The position numbers and the translations under genes were made by a program. From assembly GCA_020152595.1 (NCBI GenBank), contig JAIGNY010000165.1, positions 268,501-332,500 on the forward strand: a stretch of DNA of 64,000 bases. Reading direction: 5' to 3'. The notes under the pieces were generated by a model. It was not told the origin of the DNA and searched no databases. It saw nothing but the letters and a program-made list of their open reading frames with translations. Source of the DNA: Chiridota heheva (Eukaryota; Echinodermata; Holothuroidea; Apodida; Chiridotidae). Positions 12,801-21,182 of this stretch are shown here, piece after piece. How positions within the stretch are numbered: position 1 is the stretch's first letter; every line of letters begins with the position of its first letter.

Positions 12801-15800
12801 AGAACAGTTAGCAAACAGATCTTATCTTATTCCGTTTGCTAAAAACTCTAAAGATCCGCAGAAGTGTCATAGATGGATCAAAGCTTGTGGCAGGCCACAT
12901 GAACATCTAAATGTCAATGAATTGGTCATGCATGATTGCAGATTTGAAGTTTGTTTGTCCCAGCTAGTTAACGCGTTGCTGTGGTGGGTGTGGCCTATTT
13001 CCTAACTCAGAGAGGTCAGTTGCATCTTGCCCTGCTAGAGCTTTTCAGATTTTATGAATATGCTAATAAGGTTCATCAAACTTCAAAGAATATTCTTAAT
13101 ACCGTATTTGACGTAATAAGCTCCCATGCTCTGACAAGCGCCCACCCAACATTTTCTTTGATTGTTTGACCGATAACATATCCAAAAAATAATAAATAAC
13201 ATATCCAAAAAATGAATAACATGCAAAAAATAATAAATTACATATCCAAAAAATAATAAATAACATACCCAAAACATAATAATAACATATCCAAAAAATA
13301 ATAAATAACATATCCAAAAAATGATAAATAACATATCCAAAAAATAATAAATAACATATCCAAAAAATAATAAATAACATATCCAAAAATAATCAATAAC
13401 ATATCCAAAAATAATCAATAACATATCCAAAAAATAATCAATAACATATCCAAAAAATAATCAATAACATATCCAAAAATAATCAATAACATATCCAAAA
13501 ATAATAAATAACATATCCAAAAATGAATAACATCCAAAAATAATAAATAACATATCCAAAAAATAATAAATAACATATCCAAAAAATAATAAATAACATA
13601 TCCAAAAAATAATAAATAACATATCCAAAAAATAATAAATAACATATCCAAAAAATAAATAACATATCCAAAAAATAATCAAAGCTGTTTACATTTCTTC
13701 TGTACATTAAATGTCTTTCTTGGTACGTATTTGAGTGTAGTAAGCCGTATGAAAAACACAGCCAACTTGATTTTTAGCACTCTAGCCCCTGTTTGTTCCC
13801 CATCCCCAATATAATCTACCTCGGAAATCCTAGGCCCACCAAGTTAAATCCCCAAACTTTCTCTTTCTCACTGTTGATCTGTATTTTCATTTGTATTATA
13901 CAAATTTCAGGATTTACCCTCTGATCATTGATTTCATGGTTTTCAGTTTTATTTAGGCTAAGCATTCATTATTTGAGTTCTAATTCAGCGAAGATTCGCA
14001 TTCCATCATTTTCCTTTCAGGCAAGAAACCAATTGTTTTGATTCTCTTTGTTACCAGAAACCACTTGATCTGATTTTCTTCCTGTCCAGAAAATAGATTG
14101 TTTTGATTTCTATTTAGGCATGAATTCATTGTTAAGCACATTCCATCAGAAAGTTTTAATTCTATAAGTATTGACAGATCTCACCCTGATACATCCCCAC
14201 CCCTCCATTTGTCAAGAAGCCAATTGTTTTGATTTTTTTTTTATCAGAAACCACTTGATCTGATTTTCTTTCTTCCCAGAAAATATATTGTTTTGATTTC
14301 TATTCAGGTGTGAATTCATTAAAAAGCACATTCCATCAGAAAGTTTTAACTATAAAAGTCTTGACAGATCTCATTCTGATACATCCATACCCTTTCATTT
14401 GGCAAGAAGCCAATTGTTTTGATTTTCTTTGTTACCAGAAACCACTTGATCTGATTTTCTTCCTGTCCAGAAAATAGATTGTTTTGATTTCTATTCAGGC
14501 ATGAATTCATTGTTAAGCACATTCCATCAGAAAGTTTCAACTATATAAGTCTTGACAGATCTCACCCTGATACATCCCCACCTCTCCATTTGGGCCCTGT
14601 CCCACTATGTCTCAAAATTGTAATCACTTCTTCCTTAAGCAGTAACAAAACCACACACCAAATTTAATAAAGTTCTTGAGATATTTTGATGGCAAACAAA
14701 CAAACAAACAGACAAACACAGGCGAAAACATAACCTCCCTCCAGCTTCGTTGGCGGAGGTAATAAAAATGAGTGACTACTAGCCTGATTCAATTGGCATA
14801 CATTAGTTATTGTCAGCAGACCAACAGAAAAATTTAGTTGTTAACTTGAGCCGACATCTTATGTCGTGAACCCCAAACTCAGCACCCTTCCCTAAATTTT
14901 CAGATATAATAATCAAAAGAAAGGTATCGAGCCAGGTTTGATACAGCTCAGCAATAATTCTTTCCGTCTTTCAACGAGGGAACAAGTATTAGCATGGGTG
15001 CTTATTAAGAAGAAAATTAGATGGTAGAAAGAAAGTGGTTCAGTTTTATTTTCGCAAGTGCTCTGGGTGCTTATTACTTAGAATACGGTATGTGCAACAT
15101 TTATGACATTGTATAACAGTGCCCTAAAACTAGTGAAGATACCAAATTCTATGTAATTAGCGCCAGTGGCGCTAAGGAAAATAGATTTGCACCACTTTTT
15201 AGTCCTGAAGTTTCTTCCCAAGCGCCCATACTCAGGCTTTGCCTACAGTGTGCTATTCAAACTGCATTGTATGAACTGGTTCTGTGTTAGCTCCACAACA
15301 ACCATATGATGATCCAGCAGCTGCATCGAAAAGTTGTCCAATTTGGGGGTATACCTGTCTAATGATGCATTTAACATCTGTCCTCCACTGATTAGAAAAA
15401 CTTGCAAAGTAATATTGCCTTTCAAGCACTAGAATTTGATTTTGTTAACTATCACAAGCGGGTAATTACTACAAACTGACGGATCTTGGAAACTATTGGG
15501 CGTGTAAGCAATTAATGCAAATCAGAAACAGGGCTATGTAAGTTGATCACTCAACCAGTTTTCTGTTAATGATCGGGTGTTTAGGACACATTTTTAATGC
15601 GGCCATAAGATCATAATGCACCACAAAAACATTGTGCGTGTCGTATGCAAAATAGGCAAATAATGAAACAATTTATCTTAAGTCTTGAAATAAATTATGT
15701 TATTAGTCCAAAAAGTGTAGGGTGGGCACTTAGAGCAGGGGTGCTTAATACGTCATATAAGGTAACTTAATGACTTTATCACTCAAAGTTAATGCTCTTG

Positions 15801-15968
15801 AATCCAGCCAAAAGGAAACTAATTTTAGGTATCACTTTTTCTGCGGAGTTCAATTCAGACATGAATTTTCATTTCATTTCAGGTGCATGTGAATCTGATG
15901 GTGCTGGAAGCCCGTATGCAAGCAAGTCTTTGTACGTCCTTCGTGCCATAATGCAGTACATGAAGTGA
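695..15968 (+). CDS. sesn: Sestrin, last five coding exons (5' part lies left of the window)
   Basis: Sestrins are cytosolic stress-induced proteins that bind GATOR2 and restrain mTORC1; the C-terminal domain binds leucine. Five exons join in phase: 695-836, 4412-4548, 8677-8786, 11353-11578 and 15883-15951 or 15968. Each internal boundary has AG acceptor and GT donor. The joined product (about 205 residues before the last exon) runs from an acidic coiled-coil-like linker through [41 protein letters not shown] and FNHSEK to VHVNLMVLEARMQA, which I recognise as the sestrin C-terminal domain. By motif correspondence with human SESN2, the leucine-pocket residues (T374, T377, T386, R390, W444, E451) and the GATOR2-contact DD406/407 are all present. 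The last exon has an apparent one-base deletion (see exon 5). Which vertebrate paralogue it matches cannot be said; invertebrates usually have one gene. The introns are full of repeats. Confidence 0.93.
890..1520 (+). repeat. Dispersed repeat, partner at 60100-60610
   Basis: Shared blocks in order: GATTGGTTGAAATTT, TAGGTTTGAATCCCGCC / AAGTTCAAGTCCCAG, TCATCTGGTGACT, ACGTTGAAAAAACA, CATGTACAAACAGACA and CCGGAAGTGA(T). Moderately diverged. The 53-bp tandem at 941-1150 is absent from the partner. Confidence 0.6.
941..1150. repeat. ~53-bp tandem repeat, four copies
   Basis: Units contain CTGCATGATTTGTTGGCCCT and a TTTCATGGTATATATTAAAT-type end. Lies in the sestrin intron after exon A. Confidence 0.75.
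1720..2577. other. Intron sequence, nothing recognised
   Basis: A 12-base C run at about 2060 and (GAAA)n at about 2530 are the only low-complexity features. 110-codon frames on both strands at 1967-2309 have no recognisable domain. Confidence 0.5.
2578..2884 (+). mobile_element. Non-LTR retrotransposon fragment, post-RNase H C-terminal part (copy 1)
   Basis: Parallels 3316-3622 at about 85-90 percent, starting at CCCAAAACCCTCTCTGACAT and stopping after TGTACAACCTTCC. It encodes the C-terminal string with LRIGHTHLTYSHLLIGSP and CNKCHC plus HVLLACP, a Cys/His cluster following RNase H in I-like LINEs. It is fused head-to-tail to the next copy. Confidence 0.75.
2885..3938 (+). mobile_element. 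Non-LTR retrotransposon 3' part: RNase H domain, Cys-His tail and CAAA-repeat 3' end (copy 2)
   Basis: The open frame to TAA/TAG near 3680 contains an RNase H with all catalytic landmarks: YTDGSKEG (Asp codon at 2945), FSAEAKAI (Glu), FSDSKAV (Asp) and IPSHVGIPGNDRAD (His and Asp). It continues with RLRIGHTHLTHSHLLIGSP and CNNCHCIFTIQHVLLACP. RNase H next to a C-terminal Cys/His cluster is typical of I/Nimb/LOA-type LINEs. The copy is 5'-truncated within the element. The 3' end is ...CCTCATCAAACAAACAAAC. The domain itself has no stop, so it may be fairly young, but no reverse transcriptase is left. Confidence 0.85.
3936..4271 (+). mobile_element. Non-LTR retrotransposon 3' end (copy 3)
   Basis: Repeats 3616-3938 at about 88-90 percent, from CAACCTTCCCAGAGCTTC to the same CATCAAACAAACAAAC tail. 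It joins directly to the tail of copy 2, so three 3'-end pieces are arranged head to tail. Confidence 0.78.
4412..4548 (+). CDS. sesn: Sestrin exon B
   Basis: The acceptor is TTTCTTTTTAG and the donor is GTGAGT; the 137-nt exon enters with two bases completing a Leu codon and ends in phase 0. The product contains YIRDTDFHYRDFARRGDE, the conserved stretch just before the sestrin C-terminal domain (vertebrate sestrins have a similar Y-x-DF-x-R motif). A 22-23-bp minisatellite starts about 13 bp after the donor. Confidence 0.9.
4562..4958. repeat. 22-23-bp minisatellite next to the exon B donor
   Basis: Units (ACC)CATCCATGTATGATCAGGTG, with 22- and 23-bp variants mixed and about 17 copies. It starts about 13 bp downstream of the splice donor at 4549. 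Confidence 0.92.
5035..5095 (-). mobile_element. Short tRNA-related SINE head fragment
   Basis: On the - strand it has GTGGTTAAGGAGTCTTGC-like sequence (TTCAGTGGTTAAGGAGTC) and AGGTACCAGGTTTT, matching the heads of the SINE copies at 25750 and 30125. Tail missing. Confidence 0.45.
6087..6440. repeat. Triplicate ~110-140-bp repeat
   Basis: Three units, starting near 6087, 6229 and 6341, each contain CTATTTTCAAAATTCAATGG, TTTAATGCTCTTTTTGGTA and GAAACTTTTGTACCTGTCC. Inverted relatives lie at 5885-5925 and 54475-54560. Confidence 0.75.
6965..7205 (+). repeat. Dispersed repeat, partner at 17665-17895
   Basis: ATACACTAGAAATAAA, AGATCATATGTACAAATA, CTGGAATTCCGGATTTTGGG and the following AT-rich stretch match in order. 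Confidence 0.65.
7222..7743. repeat. 20-bp minisatellite
   Basis: About 26 copies of ATGTTTAGAGGTGCCCATGG, nearly perfect, with slips at about 7470 and 7550. Very low divergence suggests recent expansion. Confidence 0.95.
7920..8258 (-). mobile_element. tRNA-derived SINE with LINE-like tail
   Basis: On the - strand the head is GTGGCCTAGTGGTTAAGGCG (box A) and GGGTTCGATTCCCGG (box B), so an RNA polymerase III promoter is visible. The body has CCTTGAGCAAGACACTTTA as in the other SINEs. The tail GTAAAGCGCTTTGAGACA plus GCTCTATATAAGCATTACTA resembles the 3' end of the CR1/L2-like LINE at 42820-42890. The box B is intact, so this is a relatively fresh copy. Confidence 0.8.
8677..8786 (+). CDS. 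sesn: Sestrin exon C
   Basis: Acceptor TTTTTCAG, donor GTATGT, 110 nt. It reads [19 protein letters not shown] and ends YNLTYN plus two bases of a Thr codon. DYSWEDHG and YNLTYNT are hallmark sestrin strings. The Thr that equals SESN2 T374 (leucine lid) is here, and the codon for the T377 equivalent is split across the intron. Confidence 0.95.
8815..9085 (+). repeat. Dispersed repeat, relatives at 49540-50010 and 63425-63540
   Basis: Begins right after sestrin exon C. GCTCCTTAAAGTTTCAAACA, GTCCTTATTGTGTGGTT, GTTTGTGGTTATGATTTGCT and GAGAAGGACA are shared with 49540-50010. Confidence 0.7.
9149..10090. mobile_element. 942-bp non-autonomous TIR transposon with TTAA target duplications
   Basis: The left end AGGATTAGTTCAGTGGTCAA (9149) is mirrored at the right end (...CTAATCCT at 10090). 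The inverted similarity extends about 70 bp through GACTTCAAAAGAAACAAAAT-type sequence at roughly 80 percent. TTAA flanks both sides (9145-9148, 10091-10094). TTAA duplications occur in the piggyBac and Kolobok superfamilies. A composite MITE is nested at 9283-9633. The right half (9690-10090) recurs at 22490-22890. No transposase. Confidence 0.8.
9283..9633. mobile_element. Composite MITE unit, copy 1: MITE - 144-bp spacer - MITE
   Basis: Two ~101-bp units (9283-9383 and 9532-9633), in the same orientation and about 85 percent alike, each begin CCCTTACTCTACCA and end TGGTAGAGTAAGGG. TTAA follows or precedes them at 9384-9387, 9528-9531 and 9634-9637; the outermost left site is TTGA. Between them lies a GC-richer 144-bp spacer. 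The same three-part structure occurs at 59193-59531. TTAA plus CCC termini suggests piggyBac-type ends. Confidence 0.82.
10095..11352. other. Sestrin intron remainder, AT-rich, nothing else recognised
   Basis: Apart from the doubtful tRNA-like piece near 10650, no repeat or coding signal was seen. Confidence 0.45.
10645..10725 (+). other. Possible degenerate tRNA-like sequence
   Basis: GAAGTGTAGTGGTATGCATG resembles a box A region and CGGGGTTAAAAACCGAACC a damaged box B. No cloverleaf is evident. Could be a dead SINE head or chance. Confidence 0.22.
11353..11578 (+). CDS. sesn: Sestrin exon D: core of the leucine-sensing domain
   Basis: Acceptor ATTTCAG, donor GTACAG, 226 nt, entering with one base to complete the split Thr codon and ending in phase 0. 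Contains [38 protein letters not shown], and FWKDFNHSEK. T386, R390, D406, D407, W444 and E451 equivalents (human SESN2 numbering) are all present, so the visible leucine-binding and GATOR2-binding determinants look functional. A 44-bp minisatellite begins about 30 bp past the donor. Confidence 0.97.
11606..12053. repeat. 44-bp minisatellite next to the exon D donor
   Basis: About ten units containing TCATTAACAAACTCCACAAC and CCAACCCAACAACCCATATG. It starts about 30 bp after the donor at 11579. Confidence 0.93.
12060..12410 (+). repeat. Dispersed repeat, partner at 55128-55500
   Basis: GAAAATGTTCAAAATGTCTT, CTCCAGCTTGAGGTTGGTT, AAGAGAAATGGCAGAGGGTT and TTGTGGATTTGAAATCA to TACCTGTCCAT match in order at about 80 percent. 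It also produces a chance 92-codon frame. Confidence 0.72.
12682..13005 (+). pseudogene. THAP-like coding remnant of a dispersed repeat (copy 2)
   Basis: A 107-codon open stretch with SRYPEQLANRSYLIPFAK and KCHRWIKACGRPHEHLNV. R-YPE-LANR, IPF-K, and CxRWIKACGRPHE are typical of a THAP-type zinc-finger found in transposon-derived proteins of invertebrates. The paired cysteines at the start and the final C-x2-H-F are missing or degenerate (FEVCLSQL). It lies in the last sestrin intron and has no exon signals of its own, so I treat it as a repeat-borne fragment. Its 3' half is shared with bases 1-113. Confidence 0.5.
13171..13682. repeat. 22-bp AT-rich minisatellite
   Basis: Units AACATATCCAAAAAATAAT plus AAT or CAAT, about 23 copies. 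It sits directly inside the right end of the 13096-15092 TIR element. The FGYVIYYFLDML-type peptides read from it are artefacts. Confidence 0.93.
14020..14592. repeat. ~189-bp tandem triplicate
   Basis: Three copies starting near 14022, 14211 and 14402. Shared landmarks are AGCCAATTGTTTTGATT, CCACTTGATCTGATTTTCTT, GCACATTCCATCAGAAAGTT and CTTGACAGATCTCA. About 90 percent alike. Confidence 0.88.
14595..14765. repeat. Dispersed repeat with CAAA run and palindromic end
   Basis: CTGTCCCACTATGTCTCAAA, an (CAAA)n stretch at 14694-14718, then ATAACCTCCCTCCAGCTTCG and TTGGCGGAGGTAATAA. The ACCTCC...GGAGGT end forms a short stem. I recall similar ends in dispersed repeats of marine invertebrates, without being able to name the family. 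Confidence 0.4.
15139..15771 (+). mobile_element. ~0.63-kb TIR element of the TACCGTATTTGACG family, plus orientation
   Basis: Left end TACCAAATTCTATGTAATTA followed by AAAATAGATTTGCACCACTT and AAGTTTCTTCCCAAGCGCCC; right end GTGTAGGGTGGGCACTTAGA, GCAGGGGTGCTTAATACGTC and ATATAAGGTAA. The same blocks in the same order open at 32255 and close at 48780-48810. Here the GGGCGCTTATTAGAGCA-like motif is present only about twice, against hundreds of times in the large array. Confidence 0.62.
15883..15968 (+). CDS. sesn: Sestrin terminal exon with apparent one-base deletion
   Basis: Acceptor ATTTCATTTCAG. In the incoming frame the exon reads VHVNLMVLEARMQASL and then CTSFVP before TAA at 15949-15951. 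From 15930 the -1 frame reads LYVLRAIMQYMK and stops at TGA 15966-15968, exactly the usual sestrin C terminus (vertebrate form LYALRAITRYMT). One T is therefore missing near the TCTTTG at 15926-15931. Either the base was lost in sequencing or assembly, or this allele encodes a protein with its last 13 residues replaced by six. Confidence 0.92.
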
Positions 15969-16240
15969 TAGGGCTACCTCAGTGTCTTCCAAAGAATTGC
16001 CCCCTGCATTTGACTTGAACGGGCCTTGCATTGAGACAGCCAATATATTGGAGGATAATCCACTTTTTTGGTCAATCAAGGGGCGGGAGAAATGAAAGAT
16101 CGATCACCACCTTCAAAGAAGGTGTGATGTAAGACGGTGAATGTGCTTACTTGTGAGCCGTAAGCCTTCTGGAAGCGTGTTAGCTATGCATATTAGATCA
16201 ATATTGTATGTCAGTTTTGCAAATAAAACCTTTATTATGA
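15969..16240 (+). other. Probable sestrin 3' untranslated region with candidate poly(A) signal
   Basis: No coding pattern continues after the two candidate stops. AATAAA lies at 16222-16227, followed by a T-rich stretch, a possible cleavage signal giving a roughly 270-nt 3' UTR. An imperfect hairpin occurs near 16103-16128 (TCACCACCTTC pairing with GAAGGTGTGA). Other poly(A) signals downstream cannot be excluded. Confidence 0.4.
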
Positions 16241-17660
16241 TTCAAATGAATATTTACAGAAAGCGGAGGTAAAAGAATTGGATTTTAACTTTTGACAAGA
16301 GTTGCAGAGTTGTGATAATATTATGCTAAGTAAACTTCTGAATTTCACTTGCGTATTTGTCTTTGCTGGAAGCGGGGTGTGCGAAACATTATTGAAGCAG
16401 CTCAACTTCCTAGACACAATCACAATTAGTGTGGGTCTTTTGTTAAATTTTATGATTTAGCTTTCCTGAAATGGCAAAGAAGTGAGTCAATAATTTGCAG
16501 AATTGAGAGTTTATTAGATATGCATCTTACCTGGACATATAGGATTTTGTTTTAGCAGAAGCGAGTGTGGGTAGGACGGATCTATTTTATTTCGATCTGG
16601 AAGGACATTACTAAGTGTGGTGATTAACATAATCCTTTAGATCTGCTCAACACCTCGTATAAAGTAAATTGAGAGTTTTTGATATTTTTTGTTGGCACTT
16701 TTCTGAAGAGAAACTAAAGTTAACAGATTAAATGTCATTTCTGGTTGAAATTTGTTTTAACCTGGGTAAGATGGCTCCACTGATTGGTTGGAGCTGATCT
16801 TTGGAGTATATGAAATATTGACAACATCTTGGGCAAATTAAATAAACAAAATCCCAGAGTTCTTGTAGTAAATAAGGCTTGTGCGTGTCTTGATGCATGA
16901 TGTGACATTTAAGGAGCAAAAATAAAATCCATGGTCTAGCCAGGTGCTTCAGATCCATAGATCATTTTAGCTACACATTTGCTTGTAATCGGTGCAGCTT
17001 TGGCAACAGCTTTGGCTTTGACAACTTTCTTTATCAGTGCACGATCTGAGTCATCAAGATCGATTAGTACCTTTACAGAGAATAACTTAGCACAGCCATT
17101 CCTATGGGAATTGATACTGACCACGAATAATGAGCCTGCCATGGTTTAGGTCGACACTGATAAAAGTGATACTTAGGTGATTAGGGATTTAGCTAGTAGA
17201 AAGTTAGTGCTGGACAATTTTCGGCTGGGGGTGCAGTCCCCGAATGAATGAATGAATGAATGAATGAATGCTTATGGGCATTCATTCTAAAATGCAAAAC
17301 AATGTTGAAAAGTAAAATATAATCAAAGTACTTTTAGTTACACCATTTTTTTATAAACGATTTCTGTCCACTTTATATGCTGGATGCTAGGCCCAAATTT
17401 GTAGGCCGACTACCGGATGCATTTTTGAGGTGCTGTACAGTGCCGACACACATAAGTTGAGCACTGACGATGACCATTTTTCCTGTTGTCCAAACTTATT
17501 TGATATTTTTAAGAGGAAAATGATTTAGTATGTCCACTGTTCCCATGAGTGGTATAGACCATTGCCATCAGCATTGGTATAAGAAAAAGAAATTGTGGAA
17601 CAGGCCATGAATATAAGACTTCCCAGATTTTCCTAGAATTTTTTGTATTTGGATTAGAAA
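16240..17660. other. Downstream of sestrin, no gene recognised
   Basis: A 68-codon - strand frame at 17142-16936 (MAGSLFVVSINSH start, Lys/Ala-rich middle) resembles nothing I know and lacks exon partners. Otherwise only the AATG microsatellite. Confidence 0.4.
17242..17270. repeat. (AATG)n microsatellite
   Basis: Seven GAATGAAT-type units in a row. Confidence 0.95.
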
Positions 17661-17664
17661 TAAA

Positions 17665-17895
17665 ATATATGCAAGTGTATACACTAGAAATAAACATAAA
17701 ACATCAGAGATCATATATACAAATAGAAATCCACACTAAGCACTAGGGCTTTCGATTATTTGGAATTCCGGATTCTGGGGTATTTGAATACTAATTTTTG
17801 CTTAATGTTTTGGATGGGGCCCAGAGCTTATGCATTTTTTATGTTTAAAAATGTCTTGATTTTTTCATATCCCACTTGCATCCCTTAACATCGCA
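17665..17895 (+). repeat. Dispersed repeat, partner at 6965-7205
   Basis: See the partner; TATACACTAGAAATAAACAT and TTGGAATTCCGGATTCTGGG are the clearest shared strings. Confidence 0.65.
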
Positions 17896-18299
17896 TGTGG
17901 AAAGCTTGTTGATATATTGCAAACACAGTCTTGTTTTTATTTTGGTCAGTAACGCGTGCTTGAATCTAGTACAAATGAGGCATTAACTACAATTTTCTAG
18001 CAAAATGTACTAGAATTATGAATTTCCAACCAAAAATACATTTTTGATTATTATGTAGGACTGGCTTCATGTCAAATTCTGTCCTTCGGTTTATGTGAAT
18101 ATTTAGGAAATATTAGAACAAAGACACAAGTCTGCTTTGTTCCTTCAAAATCTGTTTGCTTTTGTAAATATGTAAGTCATTACCAAAGATGTAAATTTGT
18201 GTTGGAAGAAAGAGCATTAACTAAAAAAAAAAAAAAAACTTTCACGTTGATTTTTTGAAAATATGGTACACTTGGACAGAGTTGGAAAAAATCTGTACT

Positions 18300-18560
18300 T
18301 CTGATAATTGCGGGAAAAAACGGGAATTGGTGGGAAGAATTAATTTTTCTATTAAAAAAAAAAAAATCTAATACAATTTTTTTGGAAGATTTCTTGAGTG
18401 AGCAATAGTATATATGATAAATGTATGCCCTATGTAATTGTGCGACAAATAGTACATTAAATTACGAAAGAGGGGAACATATAAAAGGGGAGTGTATTTA
18501 CTACAATTTTTTGTATGAAGATTTTCTACACCTTAATTCAAAAAGATGCAGCCACAGAAT
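18300..18560 (+). repeat. Dispersed repeat, copy 1 of 3
   Basis: GATTTCTTGAGTGAGCAA, CCCTATGTAATTGTGCGACA and GAAAGAGGGGAACATATAAA; relatives at 21183-21450 and 61865-62085, all in the same orientation. Confidence 0.7.
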
Positions 18561-18799
18561 AAGTTTGTAAAAGGGGATATATTTTGTATTGGCACTGTAA
18601 GGTAATTTATACCATGTTTGAGCCTGTTTACAATGTTCTTATTTCCAACTTTTGTCATGTTGCTTCAACTGTGTCACAAATTGACACTACAGTAAAGTTT
18701 TATCAACCTTTAGGTTGAAAGAAGGCTTTTTGAAAAATATGATAGTACCCTGAGGTTCAATACATATTGTTCCTTCATTCTTTTGCTGTGGCCTGTGTA

Positions 18800-19600
18800 A
18801 ACTTTAATATTGTTTGGCCACGATACATGTGAAACTTCAAAAAAAGTTGGCTGCGATATATGTAAACCTTATTGTTTTGCCGCGGTATATGTAAACCTTA
18901 ATATATTTTGGCTGCGATATATGTAAACCATAATATTGTTTGCCGCGGTATATGTAAACCTTAATATATTTTGGCTGCGATATATGTAAACCATAATACT
19001 GTTTGGCTGTGGTGTATATTGTTTGGCCGTGGTATATATTGTTTGGCAGCGATATATGTAAACCTTAATGTTATGATATATTTTAACCTTAATATTGTTT
19101 GGCCGTGGTATATATTGTTTGGCCGTGGTATATATTGTTTGGCCGTGGTATATATTGTTTGGCCATGGTATATATTGTTTGGCCATGGTATATATTGTTT
19201 GGCAGCGATATATGTAAACCTTAATGCTTTTTGGCCATGATATAATTTAACCTTAATATTGTTTGGCCATGGTATATATTGTTTGACCATGGTATATATT
19301 GTTTGGCAGCGATATATGTAAACCTTAATGTTTTTTGGCCATGATATATTTCAGCCTTAATACTGTTTGGCCATGGTATATATTGTTTGGCAGCGATATA
19401 TGTAAACCTTAATGCTTTTTGGCCATGATATATTTAAACCTTAATACTGTTTGGCCATGGATATATATTGTTTGGCAGCTAATATGTAAACCTTAATGTT
19501 TTTAAGCCATGATATATTTCAACCTTAATACTGTTTGGCTGTGATATATATTGTTTGCTGTGATATATATTGTTTATATGTAAACTTTAAAAAAATTGGC
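18800..19600. repeat. Mixed tandem repeat (GGTATATATTGTTTGGCC / GATATATGTAAACCTTAAT)
   Basis: Two interleaved subunits: ~19-bp GGCCGTGGTATATATTGTTT and a longer GGCAGCGATATATGTAAACC plus TTAATGTTTTTTGGCC block, in irregular order. Short open frames with YIAAKQY-type repeats come from it. Confidence 0.88.
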
Positions 19601-20370
19601 CACTGTAAAAGTAATCCTTAATATTTTCTTATCATGTTTCAACAACCCAAGCGAGATTTGCATAATTTTCACAAACTAATTGGACACTGAGTTGCAACAC
19701 GACTAAACAGCGATTGTCTCTAGTTTGACCTTTTGTTTGTCGTTGACTTGACCTCTAGAGTCAAACTTTTGCCTCATGTCATGATATGCTGACCGTGGAT
19801 TACCCTTTGACCTATCTGTTCCATGGTTCTTTTATCTTAGTCTGTTTGTTCTTGTATAAATATTCTTATGTGTTTTGAGCTGATTGATGTTTGCAACTGC
19901 CACTGAAGCATGAGTTCTATCAGTCTTAAACCCTTTACACGACGAATATGACGCAGCGAGCGATTTCTTCAACAAATTTTAATAAAACAAAGGGGAAAAA
20001 AAAATATATATATATACATTTTGACATATTGTTTTCAGAGTTGGATCTCATCATATGACTTCTCAGATGATGACTAAAATTGATTCAAGGGGCGTTTCAA
20101 TGCCCATTTAAGCAAAATTTACGTCGCGAGAGAAAAACACGCCCCACTAAAGCGAATTTATTCACAGTTTAAACAAAACAGCTTTTGTAGCAAATTTACA
20201 GTATCATCAGAACACCTTAATGGTAAACTCAATGTTGTGTAAGCAAAAAGTCCAAGCTTTGTATAATAAATGTTTCCTGTATGATTGTCTAAGACATTGC
20301 TCGTCGCGTTCAGTGTATAACAGCCTTCTATGAACAAATTTAAGGATGGGGGTAAGATGTAAACCAGTGT
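19600..20370. other. No feature recognised
   Basis: AT-rich intergenic sequence between two tandem arrays; a short (TA)n at about 20005. Confidence 0.45.
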
Positions 20371-21140
20371 ATCACTAAGTGTTTCACCAAGTGTTTTCCT
20401 AGGGTCAAATGTATTACTTTGAAGCGGTGTGCATCGTACAGTGTATCCCTAGGGTAAAATGTTTTACTTTGAAGTGGTGTGCATTGTACGGTGTATCCCT
20501 AGGGTAAAATGTATTACTTTGAGGCAGCATGCATTGTACAGTGTATCCCTAGGGTAAAATGTATTACTTTGAAGCGGTGTGCATTGTACAGTGTATCTCT
20601 AGGGTAAAATGTATTACTATGAAGCGGTGTGCATTGTACAGTGTATCTCGAGGGTAAAATGTATTACTATGAAGCAGTGGGCATTGTACAGTGTACTATC
20701 TCTAGGGTAAAATGTATTACTATGAAGCGGTGTGCATTGTACAGTGTATCTCTAGGGTAAAATCTATTACTTTGAAGCGGTGTGCATTGTACAGTGTATC
20801 TCTAGGGTAAAATGTATTACTTTGAAGCAGTGTGCTTTGTACAGTGTATCTCTAGGGTAAAATGTTTTACTTTGAAGCAGTGTGCATTGTACAGTGTATC
20901 CCTAGGGTAAAATGTATTACTATGAAGCAGTGGGCATTGTACAGTGTATCTATCTCTAGGGTAAAATGTATTACTATAAAGCGGTGGGCATTGTACAGTG
21001 TATCTATCTCTAGGGTAAAATGTATTACTATGAAGCAGTGTGCATTGCACAGTGTATCTCTAGGGTAAAATGTGTTTCTATGAAGTGGTGTGCATTGTAC
21101 AGTGTATCTCTAGGGTAAAATGTATTACTTTGAAGCATTG
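20370..21140. repeat. ~50-bp tandem repeat
   Basis: About 14-15 units with CTCTAGGGTAAAATGTATTA, CTTTGAAGCGGTGTGCAT and TGTACAGTGTATC; some have an extra TATC. Confidence 0.92.
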
Positions 21141-21182
21141 TTCAGGTAAAGTCCTGAACCATTAATGTGTGCAGGCAAACCT

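Larger units (their letters stand above)
13096..15092 (-). mobile_element. ~2-kb TIR element of the TACCGTATTTGACG family, minus orientation, with internal tandem repeats
   Basis: One end is at 13096-13165 (TACCGTATTTGACGTAATAA and the subterminal motif GCGCCCACCCAACATTTT). The opposite end is at about 15015-15092 (AGTTTTATTTTCGCAAGTGC, GGGTGCTTATTACTTAGAAT, then ACGGTA). Inside are a 22-bp minisatellite, a 189-bp triplicate repeat and a CAAA-tailed repeat. Sits wholly in the last sestrin intron. End matching is by eye; the element could be two unrelated ends. Confidence 0.5.

Noticed and set aside
13083..13707. Hydrophobic FGYVIYYFLDML repeat peptides that look like membrane segments
   Set aside because: Arise from the 22-bp AT-rich minisatellite in all frames.
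15879..16079. 66-codon - strand frame over the last sestrin exon
   Set aside because: Antisense shadow of the sestrin exon.
16936..17142. 68-codon - strand frame starting MAGSLFVV
   Set aside because: No family recognised, no splice partners, and length expected by chance.
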